Assembly (NCBI GenBank): GCA_016235025.1
Contig: JACRMV010000004.1
Coordinates: 186,001 to 250,000, forward strand
Direction of reading: 5' to 3'
DNA from: Rhodocyclales bacterium
GTDB lineage: Bacteria > Pseudomonadota > Gammaproteobacteria > Burkholderiales > Rhodocyclaceae
Length of the DNA: 64,000 nt
The notes beneath the pieces are model-generated. The model was not told the origin of the DNA, ran no database searches, and saw nothing but the letters and a program-made list of their open reading frames with translations. Every line of letters begins with the position of its first letter. Position 1 is the stretch's first letter. Position numbers and translations under genes: made by a program. Shown here piece by piece: positions 8,512-17,615 of this stretch.

Positions 8512-9867
8512 TTTCTCCTCGCGCCAGATATTCCGGCAGCCGGTCTCGCGCAGGCGCCAGGCGGCGGCGGCGCCCAGGCCGCTTGAAATGGCGGGCAGCA
8601 GCAGGGCAAAACGGTAGTCCGCGGCGGTGTAGAGCCGCATGCCGTCGGCCAGTACGCCGTTCCAGCGCGCATCCAGCAGCAGGCCGACGGCCGGTTGCAG
8701 GAGCGCGCCGGCGAGAAAGCCGCCCATGTTGGCGACCGAGGTCGACATGCCCGAGAGCAGCGGCGGATTGACTTCCTTGGCGCAGGCCCAGGTCAGCGTG
8801 AAGCTGGCGGTCGTCAGCCCCATCAGGCCGAACAGCACCCAGGTCGCGGCGGGCGGCAGCGCGCAGCCGGAGAGCCAGATCAGCCAGATCGCGCTGTAGA
8901 TGTGGGTGCCGATGAGGATCACCGGCTTCCTCCGTTGCAGCCGGTCGGAGAGCATGCCGATCAGCAGGCAGCCGGCGGCGAAGCAGGCGAAGTAAAGCGA
9001 GAGATGCGCGGCGGCGGTGGCGCGGCTCATGCCCAGGCCCTGCACCAGGAACGGCGTTGCCCACAATCCGGCGAAGGCGAAAAAGCTGCCGGAAATCCCG
9101 GCATTGACAAAGACGGTCGGCCAGGTCGCCGGGTTGCGCACCACGCGCAGCAGGCCGCCGAGGATGACGGTGCGGTCAAAAGTCGGCGCTGATAAAACCA
9201 CTGCGCTACAAGGCGGTCGAGCAAGAAACGCTCCCCTCGCCGTAGCGGATGCCGGTACGGCGGCCGCTGCATCCGCAGCCGCTTGCGGCCGGTCGCGCAC
9301 CAGCCACCAGCACAGCGCGGCCAGCAGCAGCGACAGCGCGCCGACGCCGATGAACACACCGCGCCAGCCGGCGCTCTGCGTCAGCGCCGAGAGCGGCGCG
9401 CCGGCGAGCACGGCGCCGAGGTTGCCGACCAGCATCGAAAGCCCGACCAGGCTGGCGAAGCGGTTTTCCTCGAACCAGACGGCGATGATCTTGAGCATGG
9501 CGATGAAGGTGACCGATACACCCAGACCGACCAGTGCGCGGCCCAGCAGCGCGGCTTCCAGGCTGCCGGCCAGGCCGAACAGCAGGCTGCCGCCCCCGCC
9601 GATGAGGCCGCCCAGCAGCAGGATGCGGCGCGGCCCCAGGGTGTCGGATAAAATGCCGGCTGGCACCTGCATCAGCGTATAGACGTAGAAATAGGTGGCG
9701 GCGAGCCCCCCGAGCGCGGCGGCCGAGGTCTGGAATGCTCTGGCAAGATCCTGTGCAATGCCGACCGGCGCGAAACGCTGGAAGAACGACAGCACATAGG
9801 CGGCCAGGATGACACAGAGGGCGAGGGTGCGGCGGCGTTTTTGTTCGGGGGTGAGGCGTAGCGTCAT
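8509..9867 (-). CDS. MFS transporter
   Basis: 452 residues with about 12 hydrophobic segments and the MFS motif D-x-x-G-P-R-R after the second segment (SDTLGPRRILL). I placed the start at 9867, where the protein starts M-T-L-R-L just before the first membrane segment; the frame stays open further upstream but only as an antisense shadow of the next gene. The central cytoplasmic loop is unusually long and Ala-rich, and a dispersed-repeat copy overlaps it at 9178-9201. The substrate is unknown. Confidence 0.88.
   Translation of the reverse strand: MTLRLTPEQKRRRTLALCVILAAYVLSFFQRFAPVGIAQDLARAFQTSAAALGGLAATYFYVYTLMQVPAGILSDTLGPRRILLLGGLIGGGGSLLFGLAGSLEAALLGRALVGLGVSVTFIAMLKIIAVWFEENRFASLVGLSMLVGNLGAVLAGAPLSALTQSAGWRGVFIGVGALSLLLAALCWWLVRDRPQAAADAAAAVPASATARGAFLARPPCSAVVLSAPTFDRTVILGGLLRVVRNPATWPTVFVNAGISGSFFAFAGLWATPFLVQGLGMSRATAAAHLSLYFACFAAGCLLIGMLSDRLQRRKPVILIGTHIYSAIWLIWLSGCALPPAATWVLFGLMGLTTASFTLTWACAKEVNPPLLSGMSTSVANMGGFLAGALLQPAVGLLLDARWNGVLADGMRLYTAADYRFALLLPAISSGLGAAAAWRLRETGCRNIWREEK
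9178..9201 (+). repeat. Dispersed 24-bp repeat, copy in MFS loop
   Basis: AAAAGTCGGCGCTG is an exact match to the core; the second block is degenerate (ACCAC). It lies antisense to the MFS gene in the expanded loop between the two halves of the transporter, encoding S-A-P-T-F there. Confidence 0.75.
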
Positions 9868-9910
9868 GGCGCAATTTAACCATGCCGCCGCGGCTGCAGT
9901 TTCCCCCGTC

Positions 9911-9935
9911 GCCGTCTTGCCGGCGCCGACTTTCC
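9911..9935 (-). repeat. Dispersed repeat, intergenic copy
   Basis: The minus strand reads GAAAGTCGGCGCC then GGCAAGACGGC. It lies in the divergent spacer between the MFS gene and the unknown gene at 9976, so this copy is not under coding constraint. Confidence 0.75.
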
Positions 9936-9975
9936 CCATTTCATCAACCATCAACCCTAACCATTGGATTTCCGC

Positions 9976-10749
9976 ATGATCGACCTTCCCACCCTGCCGC
10001 CTGACGCCCTCGCCGTGCTGGCGCCCCCCGAGATTCAGCGGCATGCGGCGCGCATGGCGCAGGATGCGTTCACGCAGATTTTCCGGTTGACCCTGGCCGG
10101 CGATGCGGCGGCGCTCCAACTGGGTGTCGCCGAGATGGAGCCGCTGTGCCGCAACTGGGCGCGGGCGGCCGCTGACGACGAGGCGCGCGCCCTGCGCCTG
10201 GCGCTGCTGGCGACCGGGCTGGACCAGTGGGGGCTGGCCTACGGCCAGGCCTTCGGTCTGGTAGCGATTCCGGGGCTGACGGCCTTGCTCGGCAGCCTGC
10301 GCAACGGCCTCGATGCGGTCGCCGATGCCCGCTTTCAGCGCCAGTTCGCCGCCATCGAGGCGGAAGAGGGCGCGGCGGTGGATTTCAAGATGGCGCTGCG
10401 ACGCTCGATCCACCTCGCCCTGTGGCACGCCATGCTCGCTTGCGAGACAGAGGATGAAGCCGAGCCGGTTCTCGCGGCGCTGGGCAGTTTGTTGTGGGCG
10501 CTGGTGCTGCGCATGCCGCAGCTGGGCTGGCGTCTGGCGGCGGATACGCTGGCGCACATCCAGATTCGTTGCCTGGCCGAAGGCGCGGCGGCGACGGGAC
10601 TGGCGCAGGAGATGAATCAGCGGCTGTTCCAGTCGCTGCGCCAGAGCCTGCCGGAGGCGCAGGGCACGGCGATTTTCGCCCAGGCCAACCAGGCGGCAAT
10701 TGCCTGGCAGCGTGCGCGCACGGCTGGCGGCGCGGGAGCGGCGGCATGA
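9976..10749 (+). CDS. Hypothetical protein, helical, unknown function
   Basis: A 257-residue protein rich in Ala, Leu and Gln that looks all-helical, with no signal peptide or membrane segment and no motif I recognise. I used the ATG at 9976 in preference to a TTG four codons earlier. Its last codons overlap the ATG of the S4-domain gene (ATGA), so the two are probably expressed together. Codon use matches the neighbours, supporting a real gene. Confidence 0.75.
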   Translation: MIDLPTLPPDALAVLAPPEIQRHAARMAQDAFTQIFRLTLAGDAAALQLGVAEMEPLCRNWARAAADDEARALRLALLATGLDQWGLAYGQAFGLVAIPGLTALLGSLRNGLDAVADARFQRQFAAIEAEEGAAVDFKMALRRSIHLALWHAMLACETEDEAEPVLAALGSLLWALVLRMPQLGWRLAADTLAHIQIRCLAEGAAATGLAQEMNQRLFQSLRQSLPEAQGTAIFAQANQAAIAWQRARTAGGAGAAA

Positions 10750-10985
10750 GAACGCTCGAATTTGCAGTGCGCGAGGACTACGTCGAGCTGTGCCAGTTGC
10801 TCAAGCTGACGGGTCTGGCGAGCAGCGGCGGCGAAGGGCAGCAGATGGTGCTCGATGATCTGGTGCGGGTCGATGGCCAGCCCGAGCATCGCAAGCGCGC
10901 CAAGATTCGCGCCGGGCAGGTGGTGGATTGCCTGGATACACGGATTCTCGTCACCGCGCCGGAATCGTCGCCCCCGCCTCGGTGA
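10746..10985 (+). CDS. S4-domain RNA-binding protein (YbcJ-like)
   Basis: A 79-residue protein built around one S4 fold: L-x-x-L-L-K-x-x-G-L-A-x-S-G-G-E near residue 15, then V-x-V-D-G-x-x-E-x-R-K-R-x-K near residue 37. Small stand-alone S4 proteins of the YbcJ type bind structured RNA; the RNA target is not known. The ATG overlaps the previous stop, and the 3' end overlaps the convergent cyclo-ligase gene by 35 bases. Confidence 0.85.
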   Translation: MRTLEFAVREDYVELCQLLKLTGLASSGGEGQQMVLDDLVRVDGQPEHRKRAKIRAGQVVDCLDTRILVTAPESSPPPR

Positions 10986-11553
10986 CAAGCAGATCGAGCG
11001 GCAGGTCGTGCGGCTGCGGCCGGATGCTGTCGGCGCGCGCGAGTTCGAAGCCGACGCCGATGGCAAGCGGACGTGGAATCAGGGCGGCCAGCGTGCGGTC
11101 GAAGTAACCGCCGCCGTAACCCAGCCGGAAACCGGCGGCATCGAAGGCGACCAGCGGCAGCAGCACGATGTCCGGCGTGACTTCTGCGCCCCCGGCTGGA
11201 ATCGGGAGGCCGTAGCGGTCGGTGGTCATCGTGGCATCCGGCGTCCAGACGCGGAAAATCATCGGCGCATCGACGGCAATCACGACCGGCATCGCCGCCT
11301 GCCAGCCTTGCGCGATGAGCTCTGCGACCAGCGGGCGGGCGTCGAATTCGTTCCTGAATGGGGCGCAAAAAGCCAGGCAGGCCGGTGGGCGCGTTCCGAG
11401 CCAGGCGCGCAGGTGGGCTTCGATCCGGGCCGAGTGCGCGGCGTGGGCAGCGGCATCGAGCGCGCGCCGGGCGGCGAGTTTCTCCTCCCGCAGCGCGGTG
11501 CGAAAAGCAGCCGAATCGGCGGCGTCTTTGACAAATGAGGGCGGACTGGCCAT
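10951..11553 (-). CDS. 5-formyltetrahydrofolate cyclo-ligase
   Basis: Converts 5-formyl-THF to 5,10-methenyl-THF using ATP. 200 residues with the C-terminal signature L-G-Y-G-G-G-Y-F-D-R-T-L and an N-terminal R-x-x-K-L-A-A-R-R-A basic segment. In many proteobacteria this gene (ygfA/fau) follows zapA and 6S RNA; here it is about 18 kb away from the zapA-6S locus at 29.2-29.9 kb. I set the start at 11553, the first ATG upstream of the conserved fold. Confidence 0.9.
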   Translation of the reverse strand: MASPPSFVKDAADSAAFRTALREEKLAARRALDAAAHAAHSARIEAHLRAWLGTRPPACLAFCAPFRNEFDARPLVAELIAQGWQAAMPVVIAVDAPMIFRVWTPDATMTTDRYGLPIPAGGAEVTPDIVLLPLVAFDAAGFRLGYGGGYFDRTLAALIPRPLAIGVGFELARADSIRPQPHDLPLDLLVTEAGATIPAR

Positions 11554-11588
11554 GCTATGGTTGTCGGTATGAAAGCGGGAATGATGAC

Positions 11589-13592
11589 ATGAAGCGGCCG
11601 GGAAGCGGAACGTGGCGCAGGGGCTGGATGGTGGCGGTGGCGGCTGGCGTTGTCGGCCTGGGCGCCGTATCGCCCACGCCGGCTTTTGCCGCGACCGGCG
11701 ATGCGGCATTTCTTGCGGCGCGCGACGCGGTGCGCAGCGGCGACCGCGTCAAATTGAGCCGGGCGCTGGAGACCTTGCCGGCGGATTATCCCTTGCGCGC
11801 CTGGGCCGAGTACTGGCAGTTGCGGCAGCAGCTTGATGACGACGATAGCCGCGGCGTTCCCGGCTTCCTGGCAGCGAATGAAGGTGCTTATCTGGCCGAG
11901 AAACTGCGCGCCGACTGGCTGCGTGCGTTGGGCAAGAAAGGCCAATGGGAGGATTTCCGCCGCGAATGGCCGCGTCTGGTCGAGCCGGATGTCGAACTCA
12001 ATTGTTATGCGGCGCAGGCAGCGGGGGCACCGCAGAGCGTGCGCCCGCTGTGGCGTGATGGGCAGGACTTGCCCGTCGCGTGCGAAACGCTGGTGGATCA
12101 ATTGGTCGCTGCCGGCGACCTGACGGTGGAGGAGGTCTGGCAGCGGGTGCGGCGTTTTCTGGAAGCGAAAAAAGTCGGTGCTGCGAGGACGGCGGCGCAG
12201 TACCTGCCGGTCGATCAGGGCTTCGACGGCAAAGGGCTGGAGGCGATTGCAGTCGATCCGGTGCGTTACCTGAAACAGTTGCCGCCGGATTTTGCCGGTG
12301 CCCTTGCCACGCCGCGTGGCCGGCGCGAAACCGTGCTGTTCGCCATCGGGCGCCTGGCGCGCAGCGATCCGGCGCAGGCGGCAGAACGGCTGACCGCGCT
12401 TGAAACGGCTTTTACGGCGGAAGATCGCGCCTACGCCTGGGGCCAGATTGCCTGGCAGGCGGCGCTGCGTCATCTGCCGCAGGCGCTGGACTGGTATGAG
12501 AGGGCCGCCCCAGCCGCTGGAGTGCAAGCACTCACCCTGCTGAACGAAGAACAGCTCGCCTGGCGCGCGCGCGCGACCTTGCGTGCGCGGGACTGGCCGG
12601 CGCTGTGGCGGGCGGTGGCGGTCATGCCGCCGGCGCAGGCGGCACAGCCGGTATGGATTTACTGGCAGGGCCGGGCGCTGGCGGCGCAGGCCACGCCAGC
12701 GGCGCTGGCCGAGGCGCGTGCCCTGTTCATCAAGATCGCCGGTCAGCCCAGCTTCTACGGCATCCTCGCCGACGAAGAACTGGGCCGTCCGCTCAGCCTG
12801 CCACCGCAGGCGCCGCCCTTGCTGCCCGAGGAGCAGGTGAATGCCGAGGCCAACGCCGGTTTGCAGCGTGCGCTGGCCTTGTTCCGCCTCGACCTGCGGG
12901 GCGAGGGCGTCCGTGAATGGAGCTGGAGCCTGCGCGGCATGAACGACCGCCAGTTGCTCGCGGCGGCCGATCTGGCGCGGCGCAACGCGGTGTGGGATCG
13001 CGCCATCGCCAGCGCCGAGCGCACCCGCGGCGAGCATGACTTCGGCCTGCGTTATCTGGCGCCCTTCCGTGACGTGGTCGCCCCCGAGGCCGAGGCGCAG
13101 CGGCTCGATCCGGCCTGGGTGTATGGCCTGATGCGGCAGGAATCGCGCTTCGTGGTGAGCGCCAACTCGGCGGTCGGCGCACGGGGGCTGATGCAGGTCA
13201 TGCCGGCTACGGCGAAATGGGTGGCGAAAAAGATCAAGCTGGTGGATTTTCGTCCGCACCGGGCCGCCGAGATGGACATCAATGTGCGGCTCGGCACCAG
13301 CTACCTGAAAATGGTGCTGGATGCGCTTGACGACCAGCCCGTGCTGGCCTCGGCGGCCTACAACGCCGGTCCCGGCCGCGCCCGCCGCTGGCGTGGTGAG
13401 GAGGCGCTGGAAGGCGCCATTTATGCCGAGACCATTCCCTTCGCCGAGACCCGCGATTACGTCAAGAAGGTGATGAGCAACACGCTGTATTACAACGCCC
13501 TGTTCGGCGGCCGGATGCTGTCGCTCAAGACCCGTCTCGGCCTGGTGCAACCGGCCGGCGCACGCGACGCGGTGGTGACGGATTTGCCGTGA
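11589..13592 (+). CDS. slt: Soluble lytic murein transglycosylase (Slt70-like)
   Basis: Periplasmic enzyme cleaving peptidoglycan glycan strands to give 1,6-anhydro-muropeptides. 667 residues: signal peptide ending A-F-A-A, a long helical superhelix, then the C-terminal SLT domain with the catalytic Glu in QESRF followed by A-V-G-A-R-G-L-M-Q-V-M-P-A-T. The ATG at 11589 gives the signal peptide directly. A copy of the dispersed repeat lies in frame near residue 195 and encodes K-K-V-G-A-A-R-T-A within the helical region. The next gene starts 7 bases after the stop. Confidence 0.94.
   Translation: MKRPGSGTWRRGWMVAVAAGVVGLGAVSPTPAFAATGDAAFLAARDAVRSGDRVKLSRALETLPADYPLRAWAEYWQLRQQLDDDDSRGVPGFLAANEGAYLAEKLRADWLRALGKKGQWEDFRREWPRLVEPDVELNCYAAQAAGAPQSVRPLWRDGQDLPVACETLVDQLVAAGDLTVEEVWQRVRRFLEAKKVGAARTAAQYLPVDQGFDGKGLEAIAVDPVRYLKQLPPDFAGALATPRGRRETVLFAIGRLARSDPAQAAERLTALETAFTAEDRAYAWGQIAWQAALRHLPQALDWYERAAPAAGVQALTLLNEEQLAWRARATLRARDWPALWRAVAVMPPAQAAQPVWIYWQGRALAAQATPAALAEARALFIKIAGQPSFYGILADEELGRPLSLPPQAPPLLPEEQVNAEANAGLQRALALFRLDLRGEGVREWSWSLRGMNDRQLLAAADLARRNAVWDRAIASAERTRGEHDFGLRYLAPFRDVVAPEAEAQRLDPAWVYGLMRQESRFVVSANSAVGARGLMQVMPATAKWVAKKIKLVDFRPHRAAEMDINVRLGTSYLKMVLDALDDQPVLASAAYNAGPGRARRWRGEEALEGAIYAETIPFAETRDYVKKVMSNTLYYNALFGGRMLSLKTRLGLVQPAGARDAVVTDLP
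12169..12194 (+). repeat. Dispersed repeat, in-frame copy in slt
   Basis: AAAAGTCGGTGCTG then GGACGGCGG; one change in the core. Read in the slt frame it gives K-V-G-A-x-x-T-A, like the other sense copies. Confidence 0.7.
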
Positions 13593-13599
13593 GCCTGCC

Positions 13600-14541
13600 A
13601 TGAAGAAGATTTTGTTGATCGGCGGCAGCGGTTTTCTTGGCCGTGCGCTGGTCAATGAACTGGCGCGCTGTTGCCCCCCCGCGCAGCGGGCATCCGGGCA
13701 CAGCGACGGGTTTTTTCTGACCGTGCCGACGCGCCACCGCGAGCGGGCCAAGGCGCTGATCGTGCTGCCGACCGTGGATCTGATTCAGGCCGACGTACAC
13801 GATCCCGCCACGCTGGCCCGCCTGATGGCCGGGCAGGACGCGGTGGTCAACCTGGTCGGCATCCTGCATGATGGCGAGGGCGAACCGTATGGCCCCGGCT
13901 TCGCCCGCGCCCATGTCGAGTTGCCACGCAAGATTGCCGTTGCGGCAAAGGCCGCAGGGGTGCGCCGGGTGCTGCATGTGTCGGCACTCAAGGCCGCCGC
14001 CGACATGCCTTCAGGGTATCTGCGGTCCAAGGCGGCCGGCGAAGCCGTATTGCAGGAAGGTGGATTCGGGCTGACGATCTTCCGCCCGTCGGTGATGTTC
14101 GGCGCCGGCGATTCCTTCCTCACGCTGTTTGCCCGCCTGGCGCGGATCATGCCGTTTTTCCCGCTGGCCTCCGCCACGGCCCGCTTCCAGCCGGTCTGGG
14201 TCGGCGACGTGGCGGCGACGCTGGCGCAGAGCCTGCTGCGGCCCGAGAGCAGCGGTCAGAGCTTCGATCTGTGCGGCCCGCGGCAATACACGCTGGCCGA
14301 ACTGGTGCGCTATGCCGCCGCTACCGCCGGTCACCCGCGCCGCATCGTGTCCTTGCCCGACACGCTGGGCTGGTGGCAGGCGCGGGCGCTGGAGTGGCTG
14401 CCGAAGCCGCCGATGACCCGCGACAACCTGCGCTCGATGCGTATCGCCAGCGTCTGCGCTGAGGATTGCGCGTTGCCCTTCGGCCGCCTGGCGACGCCGC
14501 TGGAGGCCATTGCCCCGTTGTACCTGGCGCCCGCCCGATGA
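13600..14541 (+). CDS. NAD(P)-binding SDR, NDUFA9-like (complex I-associated type)
   Basis: 313 residues. The atypical/extended SDR fold begins with [11 protein letters not shown] (residues 8-18); N-L-V-G-I-L, S-A-L-K-A and P-S-V-M-F-G are typical of the NDUFA9-like group. The catalytic role is unknown for bacterial members. Between the first helix and the second strand (L-T-V-P-T-R) there are about 16 extra residues, [16 protein letters not shown], where relatives have a short turn. That segment contains a degenerate dispersed-repeat copy. The gene sits between slt and cca and overlaps cca by ATGA. Confidence 0.87.
   Translation: MKKILLIGGSGFLGRALVNELARCCPPAQRASGHSDGFFLTVPTRHRERAKALIVLPTVDLIQADVHDPATLARLMAGQDAVVNLVGILHDGEGEPYGPGFARAHVELPRKIAVAAKAAGVRRVLHVSALKAAADMPSGYLRSKAAGEAVLQEGGFGLTIFRPSVMFGAGDSFLTLFARLARIMPFFPLASATARFQPVWVGDVAATLAQSLLRPESSGQSFDLCGPRQYTLAELVRYAAATAGHPRRIVSLPDTLGWWQARALEWLPKPPMTRDNLRSMRIASVCAEDCALPFGRLATPLEAIAPLYLAPAR
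13695..13716 (-). repeat. Degenerate dispersed repeat in the SDR insertion
   Basis: The minus strand reads AAAACCCGTCGCTG, 13 of 14 matches to the CCC-type core (AAAACCCGGCGCTG). The second block is poorly kept. It lies within the extra segment of the SDR protein. Confidence 0.45.
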
Positions 14542-15809
14542 AAATCTACGCCGTCGGTGGCGCGGTGCGCGACGAACTGCTCGGCCTGCCGGTCAAGGAT
14601 CGTGACTGGGTGGTGGTCGGCGCCACGCCGGAGGCGCTGCTGGCGCAGGGTTTTCTGCCGGTCGGGCGTGACTTCCCGGTGTTCATCCACCCAAGCACAC
14701 GCGAAGAGTATGCACTCGCTCGTACCGAGCGCAAAACCGCCCCGGGCTATACCGGCTTTGCCTTTCATGCGGCGCCGCAGGTGACGCTGGAAGCGGATCT
14801 GCAGCGGCGCGACCTGACCATCAACGCGATGGCGAAAGCCGACGACGGCACGATCATCGATCCCTACGGCGGCCGTGCCGATCTGGCGGCGAGGGTCTTG
14901 CGCCACGTTTCGCCGGCGTTTGCCGAAGACCCGGTGCGCATCCTGCGCGTGGCGCGTTTTGCCGCCCGCTTTGCCGACTTCACGCTGGCACCGGAGACGC
15001 TGGCGCTGATGCGGCAGATGGTGGCCGGCGGCGAAGTCGACGCGCTGGTGCCCGAACGCGTCTGGCAGGAACTGGCGCGCGGCCTGATGGAAGCCGTACC
15101 GGCACGGATGTTCGCGGTGCTGGATGATTGCGGCGCGTTGAGCAAACTGCTACCGGAACTGACGGCCCTGAAAAATGTGCCGCAACGGGCGGATTACCAT
15201 CCCGAGATCGACACCTTTGTCCATGTGATGATGGTGATCGACATGGCGGCGCGGCTCGCGGCGCCCCTGCCGGCGCGCTTTGCGGCGCTGACCCATGATC
15301 TGGGCAAGGGGCTGACGCCGGCCCACTTGCTGCCGCGTCATTCGGGACATGAGCAAAAAAGCGTCGCGCTGATTCTTCCCCTGTGCGAGCGGTTGCGCGT
15401 GCCGGTCGATTGCCGCGAGGTGGCGCGGCTCGTCGCGCGTTACCACGGCGACATTCATCGCTACGCCGAATTGCGGCCGGCGACCACGCTTGATTTGCTG
15501 GAGGCCTGCGATGCGCTGCGCCGGCCGGAGCGTTTCGAGCAGATTCTGCTGGCCTGCGAAGCCGATTATCGCGGTCGGCTGGGCTGGGGCGAGCGCGCCT
15601 ATCCGCAGGCGGCGCAGTGGCAGGCGGCGCTGGCCGTGGTGCGCGCGGTCGATGCCGGCGCGATTGCGCGCGGGCCGATAAAAGTCGGCGCTGATGACAC
15701 GGCAAATTCAGCGCACGAGGCATTGGAATCGGAATCGCATCCGGCAACACAGATCGCCGCCCGCATCCGCGAGGCACGGATTGCTGCACTGCATGGTGCA
15801 AGCGGGTAA
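14538..15809 (+). CDS. cca: Multifunctional CCA tRNA nucleotidyltransferase
   Basis: Adds or repairs the 3' CCA end of tRNAs. 423 residues: nucleotidyltransferase head [13 protein letters not shown] (residues 4-16) and the K-D-R-D-W-V-V-V-G motif carrying catalytic Asp residues, an [10 protein letters not shown] segment, then an HD phosphohydrolase domain with A-L-T-H-D-L-G-K-G, as in the multifunctional proteobacterial form. The ATG overlaps the previous stop. Near residues 381-388 a dispersed-repeat copy encodes K-V-G-A-D-D-T-A, in the variable C-terminal region just before the last helix. Confidence 0.95.
   Translation: MKIYAVGGAVRDELLGLPVKDRDWVVVGATPEALLAQGFLPVGRDFPVFIHPSTREEYALARTERKTAPGYTGFAFHAAPQVTLEADLQRRDLTINAMAKADDGTIIDPYGGRADLAARVLRHVSPAFAEDPVRILRVARFAARFADFTLAPETLALMRQMVAGGEVDALVPERVWQELARGLMEAVPARMFAVLDDCGALSKLLPELTALKNVPQRADYHPEIDTFVHVMMVIDMAARLAAPLPARFAALTHDLGKGLTPAHLLPRHSGHEQKSVALILPLCERLRVPVDCREVARLVARYHGDIHRYAELRPATTLDLLEACDALRRPERFEQILLACEADYRGRLGWGERAYPQAAQWQAALAVVRAVDAGAIARGPIKVGADDTANSAHEALESESHPATQIAARIREARIAALHGASG
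15680..15703 (+). repeat. Dispersed repeat, in-frame copy in cca
   Basis: AAAAGTCGGCGCTG, ATGAC, ACGGC: a near-consensus copy. It differs at only three positions from the metH copy at 18490-18513. Confidence 0.85.
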
Positions 15810-15856
15810 CAAGCCGGTAAAATCTCTGCCTTACAAAACAAGGAGTAAAAGTTACT

Positions 15857-16708
15857 GTGGCGGGCCGTGCGTGGCCTTGCGGCGGGGTACTTTTCAAGAT
15901 GAACGATCCACACCTGCGCCACCACGAAATTCTCACCCATCGGCCCGAGGCCGATACCCCTCGCCACGCCACACCCCTGCTGTTCATCCACGGTGCGTTT
16001 ACCGCCGCCTGGTGCTGGGAAGAGCACTTCCTGCCCTTTTTTGCCAGGGCCGGTTATACCGCCCACGCCCTGAGCCTCTCCGGTCACGGCACTTCGCCCG
16101 GCCGCGAGCGGCTCGACAGCCTGTCCATCGATGACTATGTCAATGACGTCGCGTTGACCGTGGCTTCCCTGCCCGCGTCGCCGGTGCTGATCGGCCACTC
16201 GATGGGTGGTTTCGTGGTGCAGAAATATCTGGAGCGGCAGATCGCGCCGGCGGCCGTGCTGATGTGCTCGGTGCCGCCGCAGGGCCTGATGTCCTCTGCG
16301 TTCGGCATGATGTTTTCGCGGCCCGGTTTGCTGAAGGATCTCAACAACCTGATGAATGGTGGCACGGTGGCGCTCGAATCCCTGCGCGAAGCGCTGTTCG
16401 CCCAGCCGGTCGGCACTGAAGAACTGACGCGTTTCTATCGCCTGGCGCAACCCGAATCGCATCGCGCGCTGTGGGACATGTCGATGTTTTCCCTGCCGCG
16501 CACGGAACGCGTGCAGCGCACGCCGCTGCGGGTTCAGGGCGCGGAATTCGACCACCTGATTCCGGCCTCTCTCGTCTCGATGACGGCGCGCACCTATGGT
16601 GTCGACCCCGTGATCTTCCAGGGCATGGGTCACGGCCTGATGCTCGAGCGCGACTGGCAACAGCCGGCGCAGGACATTCTCGACTGGCTGCAAGCCAGCG
16701 GTCTGTGA
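15857..16708 (+). CDS. Alpha/beta hydrolase
   Basis: 283 residues from the GTG at 15857, which has AAGGAG at 15840-15845; an ATG at 15899 is the alternative start and would remove 14 residues. Alpha/beta hydrolase signs: L-L-F-I-H-G-A oxyanion segment, nucleophile Ser in I-G-H-S-M-G-G-F, and a late G-M-G-H-G-L giving the catalytic His. Substrate unknown. The next gene, also an alpha/beta hydrolase, starts 21 bases downstream. Confidence 0.87.
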   Translation: MAGRAWPCGGVLFKMNDPHLRHHEILTHRPEADTPRHATPLLFIHGAFTAAWCWEEHFLPFFARAGYTAHALSLSGHGTSPGRERLDSLSIDDYVNDVALTVASLPASPVLIGHSMGGFVVQKYLERQIAPAAVLMCSVPPQGLMSSAFGMMFSRPGLLKDLNNLMNGGTVALESLREALFAQPVGTEELTRFYRLAQPESHRALWDMSMFSLPRTERVQRTPLRVQGAEFDHLIPASLVSMTARTYGVDPVIFQGMGHGLMLERDWQQPAQDILDWLQASGL

Positions 16709-16729
16709 TGGCGCCAGGGATGGCATGAG

Positions 16730-17614
16730 ATGAATTTCGGCACCGGATTCTCCACGGCACGCATTGCCACCACCGGCGCCGAGATCCACCTGATGCAGGG
16801 CGGCGCGGGGCCGCCAGTGCTGCTGTTGCACGGCTATCCGCAGACCCACGTCATGTGGCACGGGGTCGCGCCGGCGCTGGCCGCGCATTTTCATGTCATC
16901 TGCCCCGATCTGCGCGGCTATGGTGACAGTTCGAAGCCGGCAAGCACCGCAGACCATGCGCCCTATTCAAAGCGGGCGATGGCGCAGGACATGGTTGAAG
17001 TGATGGCGGCGCTGGGCTACCGGGAGTTTTTCGCCGCCGGCCATGACCGCGGCGCACGGGTCACGCACCGGCTGGCGCTCGATCATCCCGAATGCATCCG
17101 CAAGGCCTGCGTGATGGACATCGTGCCGACCCGGCACATGTTCCGCACGGCGGACCAGGCGTTCGCCACTGGTTATTACCACTGGTTTTTCCTGATCCAG
17201 CCCGATGGCTTGCCGGAGCGCATGATCGGCGCCGACCCGGCGTATTACCTGAAGGAGAAACTCAGGCGCTGGAGCGCGCCGGGGGCGAGTTTCGACGCCG
17301 CCGCGGTGGCCGAATATGTGCGTTGCTTCACGGCAGAAACGATTCATGCCTCGTGCGAGGATTACCGCGCGGCGGCAAGCATCGACCTGCGGCACGACGA
17401 CCACGACAGCGAGCGCGGGAAGAAAATCCGTTGTCCGCTGCAGGTCTTGTGGGGCGCGCAGGGATTCATCCAGCGCAGCTACGATGTGTTGCCGGTGTGG
17501 CGCGACTATGCCGCACAGGTGACGGGCAGGGCTCTGGAATGTGGACATTTTTTACCGGAGGAAGCGCCACACGAAGTCAGTGAGGAATTGCTCCGGTTTT
17601 TCAGCGAGGATTGA
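16730..17614 (+). CDS. Alpha/beta hydrolase, haloacetate dehalogenase-like
   Basis: 294 residues. The nucleophile position is Asp (D106 in AAGHDRGARV) rather than Ser, which is the mark of the fluoroacetate/haloacetate dehalogenase and epoxide hydrolase branch. H-G-Y-P-Q-T-H near residue 34 and the final G-H-F-L-P-E-E-A-P (catalytic His) fit haloacetate dehalogenase. Substrate specificity is inferred from family only. It lies directly behind another alpha/beta hydrolase and 1 base before the DUF1840 gene. Confidence 0.86.
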   Translation: MNFGTGFSTARIATTGAEIHLMQGGAGPPVLLLHGYPQTHVMWHGVAPALAAHFHVICPDLRGYGDSSKPASTADHAPYSKRAMAQDMVEVMAALGYREFFAAGHDRGARVTHRLALDHPECIRKACVMDIVPTRHMFRTADQAFATGYYHWFFLIQPDGLPERMIGADPAYYLKEKLRRWSAPGASFDAAAVAEYVRCFTAETIHASCEDYRAAASIDLRHDDHDSERGKKIRCPLQVLWGAQGFIQRSYDVLPVWRDYAAQVTGRALECGHFLPEEAPHEVSEELLRFFSED

Positions 17615-17615
17615 G

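Noticed and set aside
9868-10557. N-terminal extension of the MFS transporter
   Set aside because: It is the antisense shadow of the gene at 9976-10749; the first membrane segment begins right after the ATG at 9867.
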